A stretch of 64,000 nt of DNA from Motiliproteus sp036961355 (GTDB lineage Bacteria; Pseudomonadota; Gammaproteobacteria; Pseudomonadales; Balneatricaceae), in assembly GCA_036961355.1 (NCBI GenBank), contig JBALVL010000001.1, positions 124,001-188,000 on the forward strand, given 5' to 3'. This document shows positions 26,464 through 35,607 of this stretch, one piece after another. Under the pieces are notes generated by a model. It ran no database searches and was not told the DNA's origin. It worked only from the letters and a program-made list of their open reading frames with translations. The translations under genes were made by a program, and so were the position numbers. The first letter of the stretch is position 1, and every line of letters starts with the position of its first letter.

Positions 26464-28020
26464 TCAGTCCTGCTCGTTCTGCGGTTTAATTTCGGGCCGC
26501 ATGTGCGGAAACAGCAACACGTCGCGGATCGACGGTGAGTCGGTGAAGAACATCACCAGCCGGTCGATACCAATTCCTTCACCTGCGGTCGGCGGCAGAC
26601 CGTATTCCAGCGCATTGATGTAATCGGCATCGTAGTGCATCGCCTCATCATCGCCGCCGTCCTTCTCAGCCACCTGATCACGGAACCGCTGTGCCTGATC
26701 TTCGGAATCGTTAAGCTCGGAGAAACCGTTGGCGATTTCGCGGCCTCCGAGAAAGAACTCGAAGCGATCGGTGACAAACGGATCGCTATCGCTGCGGCGT
26801 GCTAGCGGCGATACTTCGGTCGGGTACTCGGTGATAAAGGTCGGCTGGATTAGCAGGTGCTCGACGGTCTCTTCGAAGATCTCGATCTGCACTTTACCCA
26901 GACCCCAGCTGTCCTTGACCTGAACGCCCAGACCCGTCGCAATTTCACGTGCGGCCGCATCATTGGCCAGCGCCTCAGCGGTGATCTCAGGGTTATAGTG
27001 CAGGATCGAATCGAACACACTCATACGGGTAAACGACTTGGCGAGATCATATTCGATCGTCTCAGACACCTCACCGTTATCATCTTTGACGGTGTTAACC
27101 AGTGTGGTGCTGCCCAATACCTGCTGTGCCACGGTACGCAACATATCTTCGGTCAGGTCCATCAGGTCTTTGTAATCGGCAAAGGCCTGGTAGAACTCGA
27201 GCATGGTGAATTCAGGGTTGTGGCGCGTCGACAACCCTTCATTACGGAAGTTGCGGTTAATTTCGAACACCCGCTCGAAGCCACCGACGACTAGCCGTTT
27301 GAGATACAGCTCCGGTGCGATCCGCAGGTACATATCGATATCGAGGGCATTGTGGTGGGTCACGAACGGCCGCGCAGTCGCGCCACCAGGAATCACTTGC
27401 AGCATCGGCGTTTCGGCTTCGACAAAGCGACGCTCGGCCAGATAGCTACGAATGGCGGCAACGATCTTGGCGCGGGTCTCAAACACCTTGCGCGAGTCGT
27501 CGTTGGTGATCAGATCGACGTAGCGCTGACGGTAACGCATCTCGGTATCTTGCAAACCCTTGTGTTTATCGGGCAGCGGCCGCAGGTTTTTGGTCAGCAG
27601 CTGGTTGTCTTCCATATCGACGTACAGATCGCCTTTACCCGACTTGTGCAGAATGCCGGTGATGCCAACGATATCACCCAGGTCCATCGCTTTGGCAAAA
27701 GGACGCGCCGCTTTATTCACGTACAATTGGATCCTGCCAGTCATATCTTGCAGCACCGCAAACGCGCCGCGATTGAGCATGATCCGGCCACCAACCGAGA
27801 CTTTGATCGCTAACGCTTCAAGCTCTTCCTTACTTTTTTCGCCGTAAGCTGTCTGAATATCATCGGCGTAGCTGTCACGGCGAAAGCTGTTGGGAAAGGC
27901 GTTGCCCTGCTCGCGCAAGGCGTTAAGTTTTTCGCGACGCTCGGCGACTAAACGATTTTCTTCCGGTAGAGAGGCTTCGGGTTGAGTCGCATCTTGTGGA
28001 GCGGTTTGCTTGTCTGACAT
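26464..28020 (-). CDS. lysS: Lysyl-tRNA synthetase, class II
   Basis: Charges tRNA-Lys. The 518-residue protein has an N-terminal OB-fold anticodon-binding domain (about 70-160) and a class II catalytic core with motif 2 (FRNEGLSTRHNPEFTMLEFY) and motif 3 (GEGIGIDRLVMFF). The polar N-terminal extension (about 25 residues, DKQTAPQDATQPEAS) is typical of proteobacterial LysS. It follows prfB by 81 bases on the same strand, the common prfB-lysS order of gammaproteobacteria. Confidence 0.97.
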   Translation of the reverse strand: MSDKQTAPQDATQPEASLPEENRLVAERREKLNALREQGNAFPNSFRRDSYADDIQTAYGEKSKEELEALAIKVSVGGRIMLNRGAFAVLQDMTGRIQLYVNKAARPFAKAMDLGDIVGITGILHKSGKGDLYVDMEDNQLLTKNLRPLPDKHKGLQDTEMRYRQRYVDLITNDDSRKVFETRAKIVAAIRSYLAERRFVEAETPMLQVIPGGATARPFVTHHNALDIDMYLRIAPELYLKRLVVGGFERVFEINRNFRNEGLSTRHNPEFTMLEFYQAFADYKDLMDLTEDMLRTVAQQVLGSTTLVNTVKDDNGEVSETIEYDLAKSFTRMSVFDSILHYNPEITAEALANDAAAREIATGLGVQVKDSWGLGKVQIEIFEETVEHLLIQPTFITEYPTEVSPLARRSDSDPFVTDRFEFFLGGREIANGFSELNDSEDQAQRFRDQVAEKDGGDDEAMHYDADYINALEYGLPPTAGEGIGIDRLVMFFTDSPSIRDVLLFPHMRPEIKPQNEQD

Positions 28021-28101
28021 GGTGTATCGCCTTAACTAAATTATTCGTTACAAAAAAGTCGTTTACAAAGAGTTCGGTAAAATTCAGCAGCCTGTTGCGG
28101 T

Positions 28102-29199
28102 TTATAAACCCGCTTTGAGACTCGCTTCGATAAATTGATCAAGATCGCCATCCAGCACTTTGTCGCAATTACTGGTTTGGACGTTAGTACGCAGGTCTTT
28201 GATGCGCTGATCGTCAAGCACGTAGGAGCGGATCTGCGAACCCCAGCCGATATCGGACTTGTTGTCTTCGACCGATTGCGCTGCTTCGTTACGCTTGGAC
28301 AGCTCATACTCGTACAAGCGCGCGCGTAACATTTTCCAACAGTTATCGCGGTTCTGGTGTTGCGAGCGCTGGCTTTGGCTCTGCACCACAATACCGGTCG
28401 GTTCGTGGGTCAGGCGTACTGCCGAATCGGTCTTGTTGACGTGCTGACCACCAGCACCCGAGGCGCGGTAGGTATCGGTACGCACATCGGACGGATTGAT
28501 ATCGATGTCGATATTGTCGTCAATCTCTGGCGACACAAACACCGAAGCAAACGAAGTGTGGCGACGGCTACCCGAATCGAACGGTGATTTACGCACCAAA
28601 CGGTGGACGCCGGTTTCAGTACGTAACCAACCAAAGGCATAGTCACCGCTGAATTTGATGGTTGCCGATTTAATCCCGGCCACATCGCCAGCACTGACCT
28701 CTTCCAGCTCCACTTTGAAGCCTTTATCCTCACCCCAGCGCAGATACATCCGCAACATCATGTTGGCCCAATCCTGCGCCTCGGTACCACCGGAGCCCGA
28801 CTGAATATCCAAGAATGCGTTATTGGGATCCATCTCGCCGGAGAACATACGGCGGAACTCCAGCACTTCAAGACGCGCCACCAGATCATCAAGCTCGGTC
28901 TCAACTTCGGCTACGGTGTCTTCATCCTGCTCCTCGACCGCCAGTTCCAACAGGTCGGTGGTATCGCTAACACCCGCCTCCATGTCATCGATGGTCTTGA
29001 CCACCAACTCCAATGCAGAACGCTCTTTCCCCAATGCCTGGGCCCGTTCAGGGTCGTCCCAGACGCTTGGCTGTTCCAGCTCGCGATCAACCTCAACCAG
29101 CTGCTCGTACTTGGTTTCGTAGTCCAGATAGACCCGTAGCTGAGCGGTACGGTCCGCGATATCTTTGATTCGCAGGTGGATAGGATTAACTTCGATCAT
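28102..29199 (-). CDS. prfB: Peptide chain release factor 2, without programmed frameshift
   Basis: Recognises UGA and UAA and triggers peptidyl-tRNA hydrolysis. The 365-residue protein has the SPF tripeptide of RF2 (VRKSPFDSGS) and the catalytic GGQ (SGAGGQHVNKTDS). In E. coli a UGA at codon 26 requires +1 frameshifting. Here the same place reads CGG GTC TAT CTG GAC TAC in one frame (29121-29140), so the gene is translated straight through and lacks the autoregulatory stop. It precedes lysS, as is usual. Confidence 0.97.
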   Translation of the reverse strand: MIEVNPIHLRIKDIADRTAQLRVYLDYETKYEQLVEVDRELEQPSVWDDPERAQALGKERSALELVVKTIDDMEAGVSDTTDLLELAVEEQDEDTVAEVETELDDLVARLEVLEFRRMFSGEMDPNNAFLDIQSGSGGTEAQDWANMMLRMYLRWGEDKGFKVELEEVSAGDVAGIKSATIKFSGDYAFGWLRTETGVHRLVRKSPFDSGSRRHTSFASVFVSPEIDDNIDIDINPSDVRTDTYRASGAGGQHVNKTDSAVRLTHEPTGIVVQSQSQRSQHQNRDNCWKMLRARLYEYELSKRNEAAQSVEDNKSDIGWGSQIRSYVLDDQRIKDLRTNVQTSNCDKVLDGDLDQFIEASLKAGL

Positions 29200-29422
29200 G
29201 CCGGTACAGTGTCCACTTTTTGGCCCATCCGAGGTTACAACAACTCGGGTGCGCTGTCAGAATACGACCGCGTTTTACCAACAATCACACGGATCGATCC
29301 GAAAAAATAAAGAGCGAAATTTTACCTGATATGACGGTAGTTTGGATAGGTGCGCAGCCGCTCTAATCACCTCGTTTCACGGCTAGATAGCTATTCACTG
29401 GCTGCTTCGCGAGTTAGCAGCA

Positions 29423-31918
29423 CTAAAGACTGGCCAGCCACGTCTGCCCAATCATCGTTTGCAGCTCTTTTTTGAGTGTCGGGTCGCTGTCCATCAGCGG
29501 CCTGAGTTGTACCGCCGGGATCCATAACAGATCAACCGGACCGGCAGCACGCAGAGCGGCATGATGATGGCCTTCGAACAGTGAACTAAAACCCGCATAG
29601 CAACCGGGACCTAGCAGATCGACCACGATGGTGTTTCCGTTCTGATCATTCATATCCAGTCGCTCTACCAACCCACGCACCACGATAATCAACGCTTTGT
29701 GCTTCTCTTCGTGCTCCACGATCATATCGTGCGGTTGGTAGATTCGCTGCTCGGCAGATTCAAGCAACTGTTGTAACGCTTTGGGGGTTAAAGCAGCCGC
29801 CCAGTTAGCCCCCAAAATCAACTGTAACGGGTCGGGTAGAGCCTCGGCGTCGACGGCCTGAAAATGGCGCGCCTTCAGACGAGCATTGATCTGATCAAGC
29901 ATACCGGCTGCCTCAGCCGGATCGAGCAACGCCTGCTGCTGCAACCGCTGCACCATCGATTTCTTCTGAATCAGCAGAGTTCGCTGCGCACTGTGCATCT
30001 CCGCCCGCGCAGCCAGCTCCGGAAAACTTTGTTTTAACTCCAGCAACAGGGCATAGGTAGTGCCTTTGTTTTGCACAATTTCTGCCCGCGCCCGTGCCGC
30101 AGCTGACGGGTCCGGTGCCAGCTCATCGACATGAGCCAAGGCTGCATTCTGTGCCTGCACAAAACTGCGGGCCATGTCATAACCCAACACCAGATGTCGG
30201 TAAGCAATACGGTTCGCCAGCCGTTTGAGCAGCGGTAGCTGATGCATCCACTCCACAGGTCGCGAACCGTTCCAGTATTTCAACAACTGTGGCCGTGGCG
30301 CAATGACCGGCCGATCATCAAGCGCTTGATCTACCGCTTCTGTCAATTTTGATAACGCCACACGGCCCAGAAAACCTTCGCTGTATTGCTGCCAATAACT
30401 GCACCGTTCATGCTCCAACAACCGCCGTCGGTATTCGATTTCTTGTAACTGTGATGAGGCCACCGAGCTGGCAGCAGCCGAATCAACACCAAACACGGGT
30501 GCCAGCGCACTCTTTTCAATCGCTTGCCAATCGGCTAATTGAGTCAGCGAGCGCTTTTTTAACTCCGGCAGGCGTACTTTCATCTGCTGCTGGATTAATC
30601 GTTCGGTTCGTTCAAGGGTCGCCTGTTTGGCCGGCGGCAACCGGTCCAGACCCAGTCGGGCAAACAGCCAGCCCATGGTGCTGCCGTTGATCAAGATGGT
30701 TAGTGCCACAATCCCTGCGCTCAAGAACAACACCTGCTCCGCCACCGTGTCGTTAACCTGTGGGTGTTGTGCCACCAGCATCGCCAAAGCCAGCGCAACA
30801 GCACCACGCAAACCGCCCCAGGTCAGTACCAGCGCTTTGTTCCTGCTCAACCCCAGCCCTTGCCGTCGCAGCAACGGCAGCAGTAACAAGACCATCACAC
30901 CGCGAATCAGTAACAGGCCTAGATATAGAGCTAGTAGCAAGCCCCAGCTCGCCGTGTCAAACAGCTCAACCCGCTCTGCGATTAGCACCCCAACGATCAA
31001 AAAAATCAGGGTGTTGGCCATATGCGCCAGCATGCTCCAGAAGTGGTGCAAAAAAACCAGCGCTTCGGGCGAGAACCGTGCCCGGCCTGCACCCGCCAGC
31101 ATCAAACCAAAAACCACCACCGCCACCACACCCGAGACTGACAGGCCTTGCTCGGCGACAAAATAAACCAGATAAGCACTCGCGATCGATAACGTAGTCT
31201 CAATCAACGGATCGTTATACAAGCGCCCGACAGCTGTGATCACCAACTTGGCAAACAACCAGCCGAGCGCACCCCCGAGCAACACCGTTCTAACCAAGTC
31301 GTATAGAACCGAGCCGATGCTGAAAGCCTCTGTATCCGCGCTCAAAAAGATCGAAAAAAACAGCGAAAATAGCACAATCGCCGTTCCGTCGTTGAGTAAC
31401 GACTCACCTTCAAGCAGCGTCTCCAGGCGCTTTCGTGAACTGACATCGCGCAGCAGCGCTACCACCGCAACAGGATCAGTGGCACTTATCAACGCTCCAA
31501 ACAACAACGCCAGTGGCCAGCTCCAGTCCCAAGGCAGCAACCAACGCACCAACATCGCCGTTAGCAAGGCACAGAGCAGCACACCGGGAAGCGCCAGTAA
31601 CGCAATCTGCGACAACGCACGTTTAAACAGATGAGGTTCGAGCGAATAGGCTGATTCGAAGATCAGCGTGGGTAGAAACAGAAACAGGATCAGATGCGGA
31701 TCGATGTGCGCTAATTGATTGAGCGCGGTATGCAGTTGCGGCAGGCTGTCGGTCAACACCAGAGACCGGTCGAATACACCGATCAACAACCCGGTCAGAA
31801 GCAGCGCTGCTGAATAGGGTACCGGACTATTACGGGTCAGGTTTCGCAACAACGACCCCAGTAGCAACGCCAGTGCTACCAGTAGTACGATCATCACTCC
31901 ATTGCCCATCGTGGTCAT
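29423..31918 (-). CDS. Na+/H+ antiporter (CPA1/NhaP type) with C-terminal cyclic-nucleotide-binding domain
   Basis: An 831-residue protein with about 12 membrane helices (residues 1-420) of the CPA1 family, including the ion-binding SATDPVAVVALL and LLEGESLLNDGTAIV. A long cytoplasmic region (about 430-830) follows, and its end (about 700-815) resembles a cyclic-nucleotide-binding/Crp-like domain: DMIVEHEEKHKALIIVVRGLVE and LLGPGCYAGF. Plasma-membrane exchangers of plants (SOS1) and some bacterial relatives share this layout. Role: Na+ or K+ export and pH homeostasis gated by a cytosolic signal. The ligand is not known. It is monocistronic. Confidence 0.88.
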   Translation of the reverse strand: MTTMGNGVMIVLLVALALLLGSLLRNLTRNSPVPYSAALLLTGLLIGVFDRSLVLTDSLPQLHTALNQLAHIDPHLILFLFLPTLIFESAYSLEPHLFKRALSQIALLALPGVLLCALLTAMLVRWLLPWDWSWPLALLFGALISATDPVAVVALLRDVSSRKRLETLLEGESLLNDGTAIVLFSLFFSIFLSADTEAFSIGSVLYDLVRTVLLGGALGWLFAKLVITAVGRLYNDPLIETTLSIASAYLVYFVAEQGLSVSGVVAVVVFGLMLAGAGRARFSPEALVFLHHFWSMLAHMANTLIFLIVGVLIAERVELFDTASWGLLLALYLGLLLIRGVMVLLLLPLLRRQGLGLSRNKALVLTWGGLRGAVALALAMLVAQHPQVNDTVAEQVLFLSAGIVALTILINGSTMGWLFARLGLDRLPPAKQATLERTERLIQQQMKVRLPELKKRSLTQLADWQAIEKSALAPVFGVDSAAASSVASSQLQEIEYRRRLLEHERCSYWQQYSEGFLGRVALSKLTEAVDQALDDRPVIAPRPQLLKYWNGSRPVEWMHQLPLLKRLANRIAYRHLVLGYDMARSFVQAQNAALAHVDELAPDPSAAARARAEIVQNKGTTYALLLELKQSFPELAARAEMHSAQRTLLIQKKSMVQRLQQQALLDPAEAAGMLDQINARLKARHFQAVDAEALPDPLQLILGANWAAALTPKALQQLLESAEQRIYQPHDMIVEHEEKHKALIIVVRGLVERLDMNDQNGNTIVVDLLGPGCYAGFSSLFEGHHHAALRAAGPVDLLWIPAVQLRPLMDSDPTLKKELQTMIGQTWLASL

Positions 31919-32053
31919 ATCCGGCGGTCCCTCCCTAACAGGCCATTCCTAACGAGCTATCCCCAACAAGTTACAGCCGACTTGCACAACCTCGGTTGCT
32001 ACCTTAGCGCAACCTCGGCATCGAACCTACCGTAGTCTTGGCACAACCCCGGC

Positions 32054-32716
32054 TCAGGCCGCTGGTTTGTCCGTTGCGATCTGCCCCCAGTTTTCGATCG
32101 CTTTCGAAATATCGTCATGCTGCTCCATATAGTGTGCAAACTGATTGCGGAACACTAAGCCGATATTGATCCCTTCCACAATCAGATTCTCTGCGCGCCA
32201 CTGTTGCTGATCATTGAGAAACATCCGGTAGAGCACCGAAAACCGCTGCCCATCCTTAAGAATCACCAGCGTAGGGACCTTGGCCCGAATCTTCTTGCGG
32301 TCGTAAACGGTCTCTCCGATCTCGACCGTCTTCAACAATTCCAGACTGTCGAGCCCCTTGCTATAGGTTGCAACCAGAGTCTGTTTGAATACCTGGTCGA
32401 ACTGTTCAAGCTGAACATCGCTGGCCTGGCGCGCATACTTACCCATCACTTTACGTGACACACGCTTAAAATCGAAAAGCTGTCCCAGCTCCTGCTCGAC
32501 CAGCTGCAACAACTGTGCTTCCGGCATACCGGGAACCAGTATCTGAGCCTCAATTTTTTGCTGAATCGACTGATAACTTTGATCGATGACCTGATCCGGG
32601 GACACTGAAGGAGCAGCCTCTGTTGCGGTATCAGCATTGAGCTGTGTTACCGGTAACAGAACCAACAGAGCGACAAACAGTCCTGAAAGTAATGAGCGAT
32701 ATCGACCAATGATCAT
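32054..32716 (-). CDS. mlaC: MlaC-family periplasmic phospholipid-binding protein (Ttg2D)
   Basis: A 220-residue periplasmic protein with a signal peptide (about 1-28, LLVLLPVTQLNA). Family blocks include LLQLVEQELGQLFDFKRVSRKVMGK, FKQTLVATYSKGL and the C-terminal NLIVEGINIGLVFRNQF. MlaC carries phospholipid between the outer-membrane MlaA-OmpC and the inner-membrane MlaFEDB complex. The other mla genes are not in the window, so it is either a detached MlaC or an extra copy. It stands alone. Confidence 0.9.
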   Translation of the reverse strand: MIIGRYRSLLSGLFVALLVLLPVTQLNADTATEAAPSVSPDQVIDQSYQSIQQKIEAQILVPGMPEAQLLQLVEQELGQLFDFKRVSRKVMGKYARQASDVQLEQFDQVFKQTLVATYSKGLDSLELLKTVEIGETVYDRKKIRAKVPTLVILKDGQRFSVLYRMFLNDQQQWRAENLIVEGINIGLVFRNQFAHYMEQHDDISKAIENWGQIATDKPAA

Positions 32717-32808
32717 TATATTTCCAATCGGCTAAGTGAGGCGATACGACAGATCAACGTAACGCGGAGACTATGGCACAGTGTAACTGAACCCGTTATT
32801 AATGTGCG

Positions 32809-33318
32809 TTAAGCGAATGCCTGGCGTACCTGTGTGCACCAGTTCAACACCCGCTCTTCGGTCAGCTCATGCTGACAGTCTTCATCAACCGCCAAACCCA
32901 CGAATTGGCTGTCATCGGGGGTTAATGCTTTCGAAGCAGTGAAATCGTAACCCACAACCGGCCAATAGCCGACCAGCCTGGCACCGCGATCAAGTAACTT
33001 ATCGTGCAGCAAGCCCATCGCATCAAGAAACCAGTCACCATAACCAACCTGATCCCCGAGCCCATAAAGCGCGACAACCTTGCCACTAAAATCGATGGTA
33101 TCAATCTCGTCCCAGACATCTTCCCACTCAGATTGAATCTCGCCGTAATCCCAAGTTGGAATACCCATGATGATCCGGTCGTTGGCGCACGCCTCTTCCA
33201 TGCCCGCTTCAGCCACATCAAAAAGCTCAATCTGATCCTCGGACAACGTCCGCTCAATCAACTCGGCAACGTCTTCGGTATTACCGGTAGTCGAGCCATA
33301 CAACAACGAAATTTTCAC
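32809..33318 (-). CDS. fldB: Flavodoxin (long-chain)
   Basis: A FMN electron carrier of about 169 residues. The phosphate-binding loop LLYGSTTGNTEDVAELI opens the protein and GIPTWDYGEIQSEWEDVW and YGLGDQVGYGDWFLDAMG provide the FMN stacking loops. The long-chain insert near residues 115-140 is present. A GTG at 33318 is taken as start because it sits exactly at the family N-terminus; the open frame runs 26 codons further up. FldB versus FldA cannot be settled from sequence alone. The phasin-like gene ends 80 bases upstream. Confidence 0.88.
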   Translation of the reverse strand: MKISLLYGSTTGNTEDVAELIERTLSEDQIELFDVAEAGMEEACANDRIIMGIPTWDYGEIQSEWEDVWDEIDTIDFSGKVVALYGLGDQVGYGDWFLDAMGLLHDKLLDRGARLVGYWPVVGYDFTASKALTPDDSQFVGLAVDEDCQHELTEERVLNWCTQVRQAFA

Positions 33319-33397
33319 GCAATAATTCTCTAATAAAGTGCTTTTCAGGCATAAAAAGAGCAGCCTTAGCTGCTCCAATGTGATCCATACAAACAAT

Positions 33398-33757
33398 CTA
33401 ATCGGTAGCTGGGGCCTTCTTTAACGGGGCTTTATTAGGTGCAAAAGCACAAAAGGCATCGGCGGTGACCCGCTCGATTTCATCTCTTGCCTCGTTAAAC
33501 ACCTGCAAATTATCGCTACTGGATTGCCGTAAGGTTTGCTCAACTGACTTGGTGTATTTATTCTGCAGATCGATCAATGCTTCAGCTGAATCGCAACCTT
33601 GCAGATCACGAGTCTGTTCCATCGTCTCGCGCATGCAGGCCTGAGCGCATTCGATCTGTTGACGAGTCAGTCGTTCGAGCATCCGGGTCTGAATTTCAAC
33701 CAGCTCTTTAAACGGTTCCATCGACGCATTCAATTTTTTAGACATATCTTGAAACAT
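33398..33757 (-). CDS. Phasin-family protein
   Basis: A 119-residue helical protein beginning MFQDMSKKLNASMEPFKEL. The amphipathic helices and the spacing of NKYTKSVEQTLRQ and EARDEIERVT resemble the phasin_2 family that coats polyhydroxyalkanoate granules. It carries three Cys in short succession (ECAQACMRE, GCDS). No pha gene is present in the window, so a granule role is inferred. It is upstream of flavodoxin on the same strand. Confidence 0.72.
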   Translation of the reverse strand: MFQDMSKKLNASMEPFKELVEIQTRMLERLTRQQIECAQACMRETMEQTRDLQGCDSAEALIDLQNKYTKSVEQTLRQSSSDNLQVFNEARDEIERVTADAFCAFAPNKAPLKKAPATD

Positions 33758-33901
33758 GCGCGTATTACCCCTGGTCGCAGTGATATGAAGATACAGGCAT
33801 TATAAGCGCTGCCCAAAGACTCTGTACAGCAACCCAAATCAACAGATACCCTGTTGATCACTGCCGCCTTCATTGAAATCACCCAACAAAGGACTTAACC
33901 C

Positions 33902-34285
33902 ATGCGCCTACTTCATACCATGCTGCGTGTTAGCGACCTGAACCGATCGATCGATTTTTATACCAAGCTACTGGGGATGAAGCTGCTCAAGCGAAACGAT
34001 TACCCTGAAGGACGCTTTACGCTGGCGTTTCTCGGGTACGGCGAAGTGAGCGACAGCACCGTGCTAGAACTTACCCATAACTGGGACACTGGCCAATACG
34101 ATTTGGGTAACGGTTTTGGCCACCTGGCCATTGCGGTTGACGATGTCTATCAGGCCTGCGAGCAGATCAAGGACAACGGTGGCAATGTCGTCAGGGCAGC
34201 AGGGCCCATGAAACACGGCAGTACCATTCTGGCCTTTGTCGAAGATCCCGATGGTTACCAGATAGAGCTGTTAAGTGACAAGTAG
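33902..34285 (+). CDS. gloA: Lactoylglutathione lyase (glyoxalase I)
   Basis: Isomerises the glutathione-methylglyoxal adduct to S-lactoylglutathione. The 127-residue protein has His5 and Glu (LLHTMLRV and VLELTHNWD), and the second-half ligands in FGHLAIAVDD and YQIELLSDK, the H-E-H-E metal set of GloA. Length matches the nickel/cobalt-type bacterial enzyme of about 130 residues. It stands alone, ahead of a terminator shared with lipA. Confidence 0.95.
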   Translation: MRLLHTMLRVSDLNRSIDFYTKLLGMKLLKRNDYPEGRFTLAFLGYGEVSDSTVLELTHNWDTGQYDLGNGFGHLAIAVDDVYQACEQIKDNGGNVVRAAGPMKHGSTILAFVEDPDGYQIELLSDK

Positions 34286-34368
34286 AGAAATATAAATTCT
34301 TATTAACAACAACTTGCAAACAACACCTTCATAGTACTACGCCCTTCACCCACACAGATACAGGCCAA

Positions 34369-34400
34369 CAAAAAAGCCACCACAAAGATTGCGGTGGCTT
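34369..34400 (-). terminator. Rho-independent terminator after lipA
   Basis: Stem GCCACC / GGTGGC (34376-34381 and 34393-34398), extended to 8 bp by CAC/GCG with a mismatch, followed on the minus strand by T-runs from the AAAAAAA at 34369-34375. It lies about 80 bases past the lipA stop, in the convergent interval with gloA. Confidence 0.82.
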
Positions 34401-34477
34401 TGATCTACTTTAGCGCAGGCAGCTAAAGCGTTACGCTACTAAAGAGGACAACCCGACGGTTAATTCCCCAGCGATAA

Positions 34478-35515
34478 TTACTGCACCTTCTCGCCGTGCG
34501 CCTGTTTATCGGCATGGTAGGAGGAGCGAACTAGCGGCCCACTGGCAACATGCTTAAAGCCCAGTTCGTTGGCGACCTTAGCCAGTGCATCGAACTCATC
34601 AGGATGGACAAAACGATCCACAGGCAGATGGTCACGGCTCGGCTGAAGGTACTGACCGATAGTGATCATATCGACATTGTGAGCCCGCAGATCGCGCATC
34701 ACCTGCTCGATCTCCTCCATCGTTTCACCCAAACCCACCATCAAACCGGACTTGGTAATCACATCAGGACAACGCTGTTTAAACTGCTTTAGCAGATCCA
34801 GCGACCACTGGTAATCCGAACCTGGACGGATTTTCTTATACAGCCGAGGAATCGACTCCAGGTTGTGGTTGAACACATCAGGAGGGGATTGCTCCAAAAC
34901 ATCAAGCGCTACATCCATCCGCCCGCGAAAGTCAGGCACCAGGGTCTCAATTTCGATAGTCGAACTACGCTTACGCGTCTCGGTAATACACGCCGCGAAA
35001 TGCGAAGCCCCACCGTCACGCAGGTCATCACGATCGACCGAGGTGATCACCACATACTTGAGTCCCATATCGGTAATCGCGGCTGCCAGTTCAGCAGGTT
35101 CATTTTCGGCCAACGGATTTGGACGACCGTGTGCAACATCACAGAACGGACAACGACGGGTGCAGATATCCCCCATGATCATGAATGTCGCAGTACCGTT
35201 ACTAAAACACTCGCCCAGATTTGGACAGGCGGCCTCTTCACATACCGAAGACAGCTTGTGGTGCCGTAATTTCTTTTTAATCCGATTGATCTCAGGTGAG
35301 GCGGGCAGTTTCACTTTCAGCCACGAAGGCTTTTTCAACATCGCCCCTTTTTCGGTGGGGACCACCTTGATCGGAATCCGGGCGAGCTTATCAGCGCCAC
35401 GTAGTTTTACCCCTTGCTCTGCACGGGCCGGTTTTGCTTTCGCAAGGTCCGCCTGGGGAGAATTAGATTGAGCAAGTTTTGACTGGGATAGATCGGGTGT
35501 TTCATCTTGCGACAT
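34478..35515 (-). CDS. lipA: Lipoyl synthase
   Basis: A radical SAM enzyme inserting two sulfurs into octanoyl-domain proteins. The 345-residue protein has the auxiliary-cluster motif CEEAACPNLGEC, the radical SAM motif CTRRCPFCDV and the C-terminal RSSYHAD Ser ligand. The N-terminal 60 residues are Lys/Ala/Gln-rich and longer than in E. coli (321 residues), a common variation. It follows lipB by 92 bases, so lipB-lipA may be co-transcribed. Confidence 0.97.
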   Translation of the reverse strand: MSQDETPDLSQSKLAQSNSPQADLAKAKPARAEQGVKLRGADKLARIPIKVVPTEKGAMLKKPSWLKVKLPASPEINRIKKKLRHHKLSSVCEEAACPNLGECFSNGTATFMIMGDICTRRCPFCDVAHGRPNPLAENEPAELAAAITDMGLKYVVITSVDRDDLRDGGASHFAACITETRKRSSTIEIETLVPDFRGRMDVALDVLEQSPPDVFNHNLESIPRLYKKIRPGSDYQWSLDLLKQFKQRCPDVITKSGLMVGLGETMEEIEQVMRDLRAHNVDMITIGQYLQPSRDHLPVDRFVHPDEFDALAKVANELGFKHVASGPLVRSSYHADKQAHGEKVQ

Positions 35516-35607
35516 CGGGTCCGCCTAATTCGCTGTACTGTAAGTAAAAGTATCGACTGAGCAACATAACACCCGACACCAATACAGATAGCGTCGGCGG
35601 GTGCAGG

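Noticed and set aside
27352..27813. Long plus-strand frame inside lysS (153 codons)
   Set aside because: Antisense shadow of a highly conserved synthetase; typical for GC-biased third positions.
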